DNA of 64,000 nucleotides. Source: Amphiura filiformis. Taxonomy: Eukaryota > Echinodermata > Ophiuroidea > Amphilepidida > Amphiuridae. The first letter of the stretch is position 1; every line of letters begins with the position of its first letter. The notes under the pieces are model-generated. The model had not been told where the DNA came from, did not search any database, and was given only the letters and a program-made list of their open reading frames with translations. A program made the position numbers and the translations under genes. Shown piece after piece: positions 1-10,159 of this stretch. Location: NCBI RefSeq assembly GCF_039555335.1, contig NC_092646.1:20729029-20793028 (forward strand), read 5' to 3'.

Positions 1-174
1 TGCTAATTTTTACATTGAAGAAGAAAACTAAACACCTCCTCCCTGAATCCCTCATCAATTCATGAAAATCCTCTGGACGAGAACCAAAACATTAATTTTA
101 TATATGGCCAAGTTATAATATTCATTTCTATCTCAAATTACATGATATGAAAGACAGGGGATATAACAGTTCAT

Positions 175-411
175 TGGCTTAGGAAGATTTTCAACATGGG
201 GGGAGGCTGAAACTTGAAAATAAAATGTTTGCCACACTGGGGGGTTTCGCAGTCAGAAAAGACCCAAAAGGTCACAAAGACCCATTTTCCCTCTATTTTA
301 TCACAATGTTTTAACTTCACCTAGGTTTATTGGGGGCTGAAAGGTATTCCAGCCCGCACCAAATTTATTGAGGGGGCTGAGCCCCCAAGCCACCCCCTTC
401 CTAAGCCTATG
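175..411. mobile_element. Short hAT-like MITE with 8-bp target duplication
   Basis: The ends are inverted (GGCTTAGGAAG near the left end, CTTCCTAAGCC near the right), and an exact 8-bp direct repeat CAGTTCAT flanks the element (167-174 and 412-419). Eight-bp duplications are typical of hAT transposons. The 237-bp interior is C/G-run rich and has no coding capacity. Assignment rests on duplication length only; the termini could be read three bases further out (CAT...ATG) with a 5-bp duplication. Confidence 0.6.
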
Positions 412-716
412 CAGTTCATGAATGTGTTACTAGTACAGTGTAGTATATCACAGACATAATGTATTATACTTTGTACTTATAAGATCATACTTTTTCTGAT
501 ACCAATTCCAAACATCTTGGACAAAAGTGCAGTGCATAGTGAATGAGTGATTTCACTGATTTGTGAACACACACCTCTAATGGTACGTGTACATATACAT
601 ACATGCATCACAGTACTACCAGTGTAGTGCCCTAATAAGTGTACATATAGCTCAAGAAACCATTAAAACCATGTATTTATAGATGTGGAAATAATTTTAC
701 ATTATACAAGTTGGGT

Positions 717-801
717 CAGGGGCGGACTTCATGTATTTTTGCAGAGCGGCGCTTGACTTGGCTCTAGCTCCCTCTATTGAAAATTCCTGGATCCGCCCCT
801 G
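717..801. mobile_element. 85-bp hAT MITE (CAGGGGCGGA...ATCCGCCCCTG)
   Basis: Termini CAGGGGCGGA and TCCGCCCCTG are inverted repeats of the hAT type. The flanks AGTTGGGT (709-716) and AGTCGGGT (802-809) are an 8-bp target duplication with one mismatch. The interior shares sequence with the larger insertion at 7549-7725, so both belong to one non-autonomous family. Confidence 0.75.
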
Positions 802-945
802 AGTCGGGTCAAATGGTCTTAGAGTCAAGTCCGAGTCACCAGAGTCTTGAGTGAAATCATTGAAGTCTTGAGGCAAGTCATTTGGAGTCGAGTCGAATCC
901 AACTCAACTCAACTCCAATGACTCGACTTGTTACAAGTCTTTTTA
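802..945. repeat. GAGTC-rich repeat tract
   Basis: Dense GAGTC, AAGTCC and CAACTC words in both orientations, including a palindromic GACTTGTTACAAGTC near 922-940. It resembles the subterminal GAGTCC arrays of the hAT elements at 6732-10151 and 35508-37915 and may be a decayed end of a relative. No boundaries can be set. Confidence 0.4.
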
Positions 946-1246
946 GCAGTGCTCCTTCCCATTCAAAACAAACGAAGTTTAATGTTTAGGAAAGAGAACC
1001 ATAATCTTTATACTGATTTCCAATTGTAGATCAGCGTTGTGGGTTGATTTGATCTTGGGCAACTAATGTCATAGGTGACTTCCACTCTGGTACGATATCC
1101 AATTGCCAGGAGTAGATGATGCTGGAGGGGGGGGGCACAATTTTTCCGGGCCATCCGTCTCTGGTTTTTGCGGTAAAACAAAGAAAATTGCTATTTCATT
1201 CCAGTGCCTGTAATTATCATCAACTGGAATAGCCCATTGCAACAGT

Positions 1247-1516
1247 AAGGACCATTCACAAACACTTGTTAAAAGGGCAGCCTGATGCAAAAAGGGGGGC
1301 CCTGAAAATTTTTGAACCTCCTAGGGGGGGCTGAAAAAAATGACCAAATTTTCCTGGAAAAATTTAGTTTATATGCTTTTCTATGGGGTTGACTCATAAT
1401 TTTCATGTCATAAAGGGGGGCCTGAAATTTTGAGGTCTGTAAAGGGGAGGGCCCGAACAATTTTCGTGATGAAATTGTTTTGCATCGCCCCCCCCCCTTA
1501 CAAGTGTTTGTGATTC
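1247..1516. mobile_element. MITE with ACAAACACTTGT inverted ends
   Basis: The left end CACAAACACTTGTTA and right end TTACAAGTGTTTGTG are inverted repeats. The interior (runs of G, then a segment reading TATGCTTTTCTATGGGGTTGA) matches the two elements at 54058-54272 and 54418-54613 in inverted or shuffled form. Those later copies have clean GGGACC/GGTCCC ends with a TTA duplication; this copy is older and its duplication is not clear. A half copy of the same end lies at about 58472-58498. Confidence 0.6.
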
Positions 1517-2136
1517 AGATTCAGTGCCTAAGCTTACAAGAATGTTTTAAAAGCTAAACAATATTGTCACATGGAGAGCACACAACAACATTTCTATTAC
1601 TGCTGTTTGTTTGTATGTTGCAGTATTTTGCGGCTTTCGCACTAGCCAACCACTTGTACTGATCATCACGTAAAATCTGGTAAAAGGAACTAGGTGATGT
1701 GGACGGGCTGTCCACATCATACAATGCTACACCGCTTGTTCATCAATCGAATGAGGTGCCGAATTGATGGTGCCGAATTGATGATGACATACTTCAATTA
1801 GCAATCAGAACCCTATACTTCCTGTTTACATGCCAAATTGTTTGTTACAGGCCAGTACGCAGAATTTTTGTGGGGGGGTTGTGGATTTGGAAAAAGTGGA
1901 CCTTTTTTTCAGTGGAAGTTAAACAAATATTTGACCTTTTTTAACCAAAAAAAAAAAAAAAAGCATTGTAAATTGGGATTCTAGTGACTTTTCCAAATTG
2001 AGGGGGGGTAAAAATGCTGTTTTGTCAAAATAAACATGTTGTTGCATCTTCCATTTATTTATTAGATGAAATCACAGTATTAACAAATGCCCAGTAAGTC
2101 CTTAAATCAAATTATGGTACAAATTACAAACTTATA

Positions 2137-2291
2137 CTATAGAAAAATTATCAAATTCGTGGACATCGTGGAACATACTCTTTGCGTGGCTGTGCGTAGT
2201 AAGCAGTTGTACGCAGATAGCCTCGCTAATATGGATGCGTAGAGTCGTGGTCAAGCGTACGATGTCCACGAATTTGATAATTTTTCTATAG
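2137..2291. mobile_element. MITE with perfect 33-bp inverted repeats
   Basis: Positions 2137-2169 and 2259-2291 are exact reverse complements (33 of 33), beginning CTATAGAAAAATTATC. The loop is about 89 bp and non-coding. The perfect arms point to a recent insertion or to maintenance of the hairpin. No unambiguous target duplication beyond TA-like flanks. Confidence 0.7.
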
Positions 2292-2810
2292 TTGTACATA
2301 CCAGGTCTTTGTGCTATTTGTTCACTCTGTAAAATCACATTCTCCTCACAACTGTGGCATGTGGCTAGTTGCTGCATTCTGCAATAGTTCACACTAACCT
2401 AGCTGTTGGCAAAAGTACAAGAAACATGACTTCAGGTCAAGCTAAAATCATATAAAAAACAAAAACCTTTTTAGTCCTAGCCCAATTTTAATAGTCGTTG
2501 AGTAGACCAGAGTCAGCACCTATGTTAGGCCTATATTGATGTCATGACATGGGTCTGAAGAAATCCCAACTCACACTTGCGTAAATTCACATTAGGGTGC
2601 GCCAGTCACACAATACACAACACGGACGTTGTGTCCACGAAGCAGGAATCTCTGAGGTCTCTGGACTTAGGACCAGACTCTGGTGGGTTAAACCGGTTTT
2701 AGGGGGCCCCAACCGTCCCACTTCCCTCAGAGATAGACTAATTATAGCTTAATAAACGCGTATCACTTGTTGGGAGTGAAATTGTACAAAAGAATGCATG
2801 CATACTGATT

Positions 2811-2880
2811 ACTGAGATGTTGATGCGTCTAATGCATGAGCCCCGAAGGGGGAGTGCATCAGACCCATCAACATCTCAGT
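2811..2880. repeat. Hairpin/inverted repeat
   Basis: ACTGAGATGTTGATG (2811-2825) is the reverse complement of the segment ending at 2880, with a GC-rich centre (AGCCCCGAAGGGGGA). The right arm ends directly at a TAGGCCTA octamer (2880-2887). Confidence 0.6.
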
Positions 2881-2981
2881 AGGCCTACAATTGCATTAAG
2901 TGATTAAATACGCATTTTAACCTATTTCATACACAAATAAAAAAATATTATAAAATCCTGTGATTTTTGTAATTTTTATAA

Positions 2982-3360
2982 GGCCCTTCGCACTTAATTA
3001 TTAGTTTCCTGTTTACCGCCCGCGTCCAAAATTGAAAATCTCAAAATAATTAATTATTTTATTTTTATTTCTAATTTTCTCCTTTAAAATAACTTTCAAC
3101 TGCATCAACTTGCCATTTTCTGACTTTAATAATATCAACAATAATGATGAATAAACTAAGAGTACAACTCTTCCTTGACTTATTAATCAAATATTGTTGT
3201 GAAATAATTAAATGCCCGCCCTAGTCAAAATGAGTTGAAGGTTGCTTGTAATAGTTCAAACTAAATAAAGAAAATAAAAGATAATTAATAATTAAAAGTC
3301 ACCTCGTCCCTTTTTCAAAATCTTGTACAACAGGAAACTAATAATCAAGTGCGAAGGGCC
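2982..3360. mobile_element. Harbinger-like MITE with TAA duplication
   Basis: Ends GGCCCTTCGCACTT and AAGTGCGAAGGGCC are inverted repeats that continue into ATTATTAGTTTCCTG. TAA flanks both sides (2979-2981 and 3361-3363), fitting the TWA target duplication of PIF/Harbinger elements. The 379-bp interior is AT-rich without a transposase. Confidence 0.7.
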
Positions 3361-3623
3361 TAACAAAATTGTCATTAAGATGTTGGAAAATAGAAACAAA
3401 TTTTATATAAATGCCTCGACCCGCAAGAAAAATGAATGCGTCCAGAAGCACTGCGCATACTTCGCGGAGTACGTGCCCTTGCAATTATACAATATTTATG
3501 CATAGCTAGTAATTGTGTTCTGTTTTCAAATTAAAAGAAGAAAATGTGATGTAAATTGAATTAAAAAAGTGAAAAGTGACGCGGTTATGAATGAGGTTAA
3601 TGACTTTGCATAAGTTATTTTTC

Positions 3624-3727
3624 GGGTATTGTGAAATATCTAAACATTAATTAATTGTGCTTTGGACCTCGGAATATCCCTCGGGGCACGGTTCCAAAGC
3701 ACAATGTTTAGATATTTCACAATACCC
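3624..3727. repeat. Long near-perfect hairpin
   Basis: GGGTATTGTGAAATATCTAA on the left pairs with its exact reverse complement ending at 3727. The stem continues through ACATT and, after a 6-base bulge, TTGTGCTTTGGA. A hairpin-type MITE is the likely origin. Confidence 0.6.
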
Positions 3728-3774
3728 TCAAAACAACTGATATGCAGTCATTAATCTCTAAACTAAGTGTTAAT

Positions 3775-4395
3775 GGGTACATAGGCCTACACTCAAGTGT
3801 TTACGGATATATGCGCGCAAGTGAATATGGGTATGCACGCGCACATATTTATGGGTAAGCACACATTTTGTGTACGCATGTGCATGCGCAAGTGTTTGTT
3901 GACTACGCACACACAAGTGACTCCACTTTGCAGGTACGCATGTACGCAAGTATTTGCGGGTACCCGCGCGCACGCAACTTGTTATGCTAGTGCTACTCAC
4001 TGCAAGCGATATGCTAGCCCGAATGCAAAGCAAAGTTAAGGCAAGTCTAACATGCTATGGCATGCTAGAGAAATACTTCACTTTAGTTCAAATCAGTCTT
4101 CAACACACCACTATGTACTGTGGCTCAAGAGCCACGATTTATGGGCTGCAGGCAGTGACTTCTCATTTGAACTGTATGCGTCACATGCGTAGACTAGTAC
4201 GGCCATAAACACTTGCAAACGCATGTGCGTACCCATAAACAATTGCGTTTATTAACACTTGTGTGCATACCAATAAACGCACACGTGTGTGCGTACCCAT
4301 ATTAACACTTGCAAACACATGCGCACGTGTACTGTACCCATAAAACAGTTGCAAACGCATGTGCGTGCGTAGTTGCGTACCCATGCCAAGCATGC
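3775..4395. repeat. Minisatellite of GTTTATGGGTAYGCACAAGT-like units, in inverted halves
   Basis: The left half (about 3775-3990) repeats words such as AAGTGTTTGCGGGTAC and GGGTATGCACGCGCA. The right half (about 4196-4392) repeats the reverse complement (GTACCCATAAACACTTGCAAA). About 200 bp of unrelated sequence separates them. A short third tract of the same unit lies in a GST intron at 61725-61850. Confidence 0.65.
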
Positions 4396-4399
4396 AAGC

Positions 4400-6720
4400 A
4401 ATCTCCCGTTTCATGGTTTATTTTAGTCGAATGACGGAATCCCATTATAGGTATATTATTCATTGTATAGCTACTTTACTTACCGAACATTCATGTCAGA
4501 AGTACTGTCATCATGATCAGCCCATGCCGCCATGATCATGTCTCATGATGGCCATGTATGCTGATTTTTAAGCCATTTCAAATGCAGCCATCGATCGGCA
4601 TCCTGGAATGGCCGGGGATCATGCCGTAGAGTCTTCTTCCTGGTCTTCTTCTGACACATGGACATGTCTGATTAGCATGATCAGTGTATGAGTATCTGGA
4701 ACTCTTGCAGTTATCTCAACTAACTATACACACAATCCATGCATGCATGGCATAAATAATGGGTACATTTCTGCACCCTTGGCCGGCATTACGTCCTGAA
4801 AGGATCCTGCTGAGTATCGACGTAAACGTAAACCCCCGGCGTAAACCGTAAAGTCGCCATTGCAATTCACGCAATGATTGCCAATAACAATGTTTTACAT
4901 GTGAGCTCGACAGTCATGTACTTGCATGTCATTGAATTGTATACGAAAATTGTCAGTTGCCGGTTCGCTTTCTGCAGTGATTTGACGACCTTTTATGGGC
5001 AAAATCTCTCAAAATCAAAGAGTTGCGGTGTGCCCATTTTGATCTATGTCCGAAAATCTTTACATATACGAAGTTTTAAGTCATGAACATCAGGCAATGT
5101 TGACTTTTTTTGGAATTTAAAAACTGTGTTTTCCGACGACAAAATGGCGGCGTTTTTACCAGAGTTTTTCCGATCCAGACCGGCCTGGCAAAATCTGATC
5201 ACGATTATCGATTAGGACCAGGGAATAAATAAAGGGTTGCCAGTCATCAAGAAATCCTCCGTCCCCCCCCCCCTGATTTTTACAGATGATGGTGGATGCG
5301 ATATCGCTATTTTGACGTCGCCATTGGATTAACACATAATCATGAAATCTTCACAAACAATTCTAAATTTGTTATGTGGTGTCAAAGCAAAATTATCTTA
5401 CTCTAAAACCGTTGGGGTTCTGCAAAGTACCCCACTGCAAGTATGTTAATTGTCCATTTATAATCGCTAACCGTGTATTGTGAATGGGGCTGTCAGCCCT
5501 GTATCTTCGCCAGCCTCGTACGTCCGTGTTGCGTGTCCTATGCCGCCTGGATTTTTAGGCATATTGAAAAGCGCCCTCTATCAGGAGTATCCCAACCATG
5601 CCTCAGGGGTCGACGCTAAGTCAGGTCAGGTACCGCGTGAGCAAACTCAAAATAGCGCAAACAGCGCGAGCGTACACAAAAGAAACTTCTCGCGTAAGAT
5701 AAGCGATGTCGCCAGGTCTGTACGCTGTACCGGCGTCAGCTGAATTCGACTACGCTTAGAGGGCACAGGCATGGAAATTTCCAATCTGTGTATTAATAAT
5801 CTAAGGTCCCAACATTGACAAGGTTGCATACTTTACTTTTAAATGATTCCCATGCTTCAAAGTGAAAGATAGCACTTTCAAATCTTATTCTCACCCTTAC
5901 TATTTTACATCCCCATCTAGTATTATATGCACTTGTGTACTTCCCGAACACAATTATATGCCTCAAAGTTTTTTCACACGCGTAAAAACAAACATTTCGC
6001 ATGATGATAAATTACGCGAAAGTAAGCAACACTGGCACGAGACAGAAAGATCAAATGATTGACATGACTGTGACGCTTCAAAATAGGTTGACATTTAAAA
6101 AAGGCCGTTTTCGTTTACATTTCATAATGACTTGCGCGAAAAAAACCCTCGGATTTCGCGGAGCAAAAGGAAATAAATCGCGGTACGCCGCGAAAATCGA
6201 TGCACCCTGGTAATAAGCGGGTGAATACGTTAAGGGGGAATAATACCCTGATTTTCATCAGTATGATTTATGAAGTACATAAATATGTTCAAAATCATCA
6301 CCTCATGTCTTGAACTTATAAAATATATCTACATACAAAGTGTTTTTAAACTATTTTAGTAAGTCATTTTAGCCCTATATATTTTTTGTTTACTGTATCC
6401 TATAGTAACTCAGATGCGTGTTTCATAACAAACCATAATTTATTCTATTCAACATGTTCAAGTAGGGTACATGAATAGAATACATTAAATCCTTTGTTAT
6501 ACTCTCTATAGAAAATCTAGTGGTGCATGCAAAATATATAACACTGAATAAATTAAATAAACACTTACACAATGGATGCATAGTCATTAGTCAATTTAAT
6601 ACTTAATGTGTTGTTAGGAGAGAAGAAAAGGCTATTAGGTCACCGTATGTCAGGTTATAGGTCAATTGGTTCAGGTCAAATTTAAGCATCAATTTTGAAT
6701 ACACATGTGAGAGTCTGTGA
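4400..6720. other. Intergenic sequence without recognisable gene
   Basis: Mixed-composition sequence with only short open frames that lack domain similarity or splice context. The stretch around 5480-5760 is locally less AT-rich and open for 87 codons on the plus strand, but nothing recognisable is encoded. 6230-6680 is very AT-rich. Confidence 0.5.
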
Positions 6721-7548
6721 TATCATAATGACAGACTTGTACCCGAGTCCAGCTTGTCCGAGTCCGAGCCGAGCCGAGTCCATTTGTATCCGAGTCCGAG
6801 CCGAGTCCGAGCCAAGTCCGAGTCTTTTTGTGTCCGAGTCCGGACTCGAGTCCAAGTCCGGGGGTGCCGAGTCCGAGCCAAGTCCGAGTCCAACAAAAAT
6901 AAGACCCAAGTCCGGCTTGAGTCCGGACTCAGCGAAGTCCATGCCCGGAGGTGGTGGGGGGGGGGGAGGTCATTCAACTTTAATGTGACACTGGTATCTG
7001 CCTACTGGCATTGCATAGTAGGAGCCTATTTGTATAAAAATGGGTCATTTGGTATAACAAAATGAAAAAGGATAATTGGGTATAAAATTTTGAAAGAAGG
7101 GGGTCATTTGGTATAACATTTTGAAAAAATGGGTCATTATTTTCAAAAAGTGGAGCAAAATTATATATTTTGTTTCTAATTTGAAAATTTACAATTCAAA
7201 TTTGCTGAAAAAAAAAAGAATATTTCAAAGTTTCTGCATAATGATGATAAAATTGTAGAAAAAGAAGGTCATTGGCCAAAGGACACTCACTACACTACAC
7301 CACACACCACTCTCCCTATACACACCCACCCACCCTACCAAACCCCACCCCATCCACAAAGTTAACATTTCAAAGATTCAACCCAACTCAACCAACCAAC
7401 TGTACACACACCCCTTCAAGAACCCATACATGTACCCATGAACAGGTAACCATGGTAACTCCTGAAGGTAAAAACTACATGTATCAGACCACCTGTATCA
7501 GACAGCAGCCATGTGATGGTATTTTGTGTGTGTGTGTGGCACACTACA

Positions 7549-7725
7549 CAGTGGCGGATTTAGAGGGGGGCGCACCCGGCGCGCGCCCCCTCTATTTTTG
7601 CAGATCGGCGCCTGACTCTGTGTATTTTTGCAGAGCGGCGCCTAACTTTGTGTGGGCGCCGAGCCGTGGCGGCGGCGATGTTGGCTCGGCGCCCCCTCTA
7701 TTGAAAATTCCTGGATCCGCCCCTG
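7549..7725. mobile_element. 177-bp hAT MITE nested in copy 1
   Basis: Ends CAGTGGCGGATT and GATCCGCCCCTG are inverted. The second copy of the host element (near 36308-36320) has the uninterrupted sequence, which gives an empty-site control. The direct repeat visible here is CTACA (7544-7548 and 7726-7730), five rather than eight bases, so the 3' junction may have lost bases. The interior matches the MITE at 717-801. Confidence 0.75.
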
Positions 7726-7977
7726 CTACATGTATGTAAACTCACAGGGAACTTGCACCAAGGGACTAGAGAAGTGTCACTAGGCTGTGTACAGCATGTA
7801 AATGAATTGCAATGTATTCAAATACATTATAGAAAAATAACATCATCATCATTATCATCATCATCATCATCGTTGTCATCATCATCATAATAATAATACT
7901 AACAGAAATTCTTTAATTCTAAACATCTTGTCAAAATTGTCCCACACAATGTGCAGTGAGTATAGTGCAGACTTGTA

Positions 7978-8156
7978 GTACCCGTACCCGTACTCGAGTC
8001 CCAATTTCCGTACCCGTACCCATGGCTCCATACCCGTACCCGTACTCATGCCTTATTTTGACTTCGGACCCGTACTCGTACTCATGGACTGGGACCCATA
8101 CCCGTACCCATGGACCCGTACCCGTACTCATGGCCCAGGGTACGGGTACGGGTACC
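7978..8156. repeat. CCCGTA/CCCATA hexamer array inside the hAT element
   Basis: About 180 bp of imperfect TACCCG hexamers interrupted by CTCATG and CCATGG words. The paralogous array at about 36568-36766 has slightly different unit counts and substitutions (CCTGTA), so the array has evolved since the copies separated. Confidence 0.7.
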
Positions 8157-10159
8157 CGATGATACAGTACATGGCTAAATGCATGCAGGAAAGTAAGAGC
8201 TAGAGTAGATCTACTCTCACTTCCCACTCATGAATCCCACTGCACTGTGAGTCCTATGATCATAATCAAAGCAAATCTATGTTACATGGGATGGGGATGG
8301 GTGGAAAGTAGCACATTGAGCCAGATAGCAAGTGCCCTAAATTTTAGCCTGGCCCAGGGCCATGAAAAAGGTAAATATGGCCCTGGCTACACAAAATGTG
8401 TATGCTATGTACAGTGTTACCTACACATACTGCAGTTACTGTCCGTTTTCCTATACACAATACACAGTGCTCTCACCATTGACGCGTGACCCCTACAAAT
8501 GATGTATGTTGGGAGAATGGACACTTGCCTAGTTAACATCACTGTGTGAAAAATAACCAGCCAATATTTTATTTATTCTCCAAAACTTCTAGCAAATATA
8601 TTTCTCTAACATGACCTAAAATTACAGCTAGGTTAGATGTTCAGAAATGGTCGTACTTTTGTAAAATATGAGTGAGGGCAAGGCATAGCTAGCCAACTCC
8701 CCATGTTATTTGAATGGAGATTTGACCGAAAATATTGGTATCGGACCGCTCACTTCTGAAGGATGCCACAAAAAAAACCGGTAAAAGCTACATTTAAATT
8801 ATTCTAAATAGGTTCTAGAAAATAAAGTTTTGTAACATGTCCTAAATTTTTAGCTAATTTAGGTGTTTGGAGAGGGTCGTACTTTTGTGTTTTAGGAAGG
8901 ACATGTAAACGACAGATAACACCAAAAATATGAAGAAATTATATCTAAACCGTGTTAAGTCAAAAATCATTATGTTGCTCATTTTCAAGAATGCTGGTTT
9001 ACAAAAAGCACGACATTGTCTGATTTCGTGAACAAAGCCACACATAACATTGTTTCCTTTCGTTTCCTTTATAATCGGTTACCCAACTGAAGCTATGAAT
9101 ACCAGCTTTATTGCGATATCGCACATGAAAACAGTCACTTGTGCACAACCAGAGAAGATCCGATTTAATCAGTTGAGCTGTTTCAATGAGTGTTATCTTG
9201 GTTTAATAGCTTTTAATGGGGTTAAGTCCTGCAAAGGTCGAGATGAATTCTACTGTAGACATGACTGCATCATGATAAGCTTACACTGTGACAGCCTCCA
9301 GCCTGATGTAGGCCCTACATGTACACACTTGACTTGATGCATGTATTACAATACTACATGTTGCATTCACCATGTTCACACTCTGACTGATACAGAAAAT
9401 AAGTCAGCAAACTGGAAAAACATTTCAAGAAATTGTCTTTTGAGGTGAATTTCAAGTTATCATGTTCATAGCTTTTGTTCATCATTTTAATATTCCCCAC
9501 CCTAATAAAGTGCACACATGAAGAACTATAATGTGACTGGTGTGAGCAGTGAACACTTTCCGCCATGCACATGTATAGTCACATGAATAGAGAGTTCTTT
9601 ACCACATCTGTAAACACTGAGAGGAACTTATAGGCAAAGTATTAACAAATCTTGGATATAATTATCCTGATGTGCATAATTAATGATAATAATTATATTA
9701 AGCTAATGGATAATCTGGTGTGTGCCAGGGATGTGTGGATGTGCATGAAAGGCTCCACTTATTTGGAAAATTGACAATTAATTAAAAGTCTAAAAATTTT
9801 AGATCAAATTTGAGATCCAATTGATGTTTCATGTTTTGAAATAAATAACAACTTGAATGCTATATCACTACTAAATGTCAGCCCCAATTAATTAGGAAAA
9901 TGGCCAAATAAGTAAAGTCAACAAATTTGAGATCTATTTTGACATTTTAGATAAGCATTTCACATTTTACAAGGATTTATAAATTGACTGGACTCGGACC
10001 GGACTCGGCTTCGAGTCCGAGTCCTTTTGTGTCCGAGTCCGAGCCGAGCCGAGTCTTTTTGTGTCCGAGTCCGAGCCAAGTCCGAGTCCAACAAAAAGTG
10101 GACTCGAGTCCGGACTCGAGTCCGAGTCCGGACTCGAACGATACATCACTGCATAATGA

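Larger units (their letters stand above)
6732..10151. mobile_element. hAT-type element copy 1, with GAGTCC subterminal arrays
   Basis: The element starts CAGACTTGTACC and ends ATACATCACTG. It is flanked by a perfect 8-bp duplication CATAATGA (6724-6731 and 10152-10159), diagnostic of hAT-type integration. Both ends carry 150-240 bp of GAGTCC/CCGAG repeats with GGACTCGAGTCC palindromes, reminiscent of the clustered subterminal transposase-binding motifs of Ac/Ds elements. Inside are a CCCGTA hexamer array, an ATC microsatellite and AT-rich unique sequence. No transposase frame was recognised, so the element is non-autonomous. A second copy lies at 35508-37915; relative to it this copy has an extra MITE (7549-7725) and an extra 849 bp (8426-9274). 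Confidence 0.85.

Noticed and set aside
5480..5743. 87-codon open frame in less AT-rich DNA
   Set aside because: No recognisable domain, splice signals or start context; kept only as a note in the intergenic entry.
6695..7065. Ser/Pro/Glu-rich open frames on both strands (also at 9967-10224, 35480-35835, 37726-38019)
   Set aside because: They are translations of the GAGTCC subterminal repeat arrays and are open in several frames at once; not genes.
7272..7739. 155-codon open frame and its shorter twin at 36042-36371
   Set aside because: It reads through CA-rich low-complexity sequence and a MITE inserted only in copy 1; no domain and no constraint between copies.
7931..8227. Overlapping repeat-peptide frames (and 36519-36836)
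   Set aside because: Translations of the CCCGTA hexamer array.
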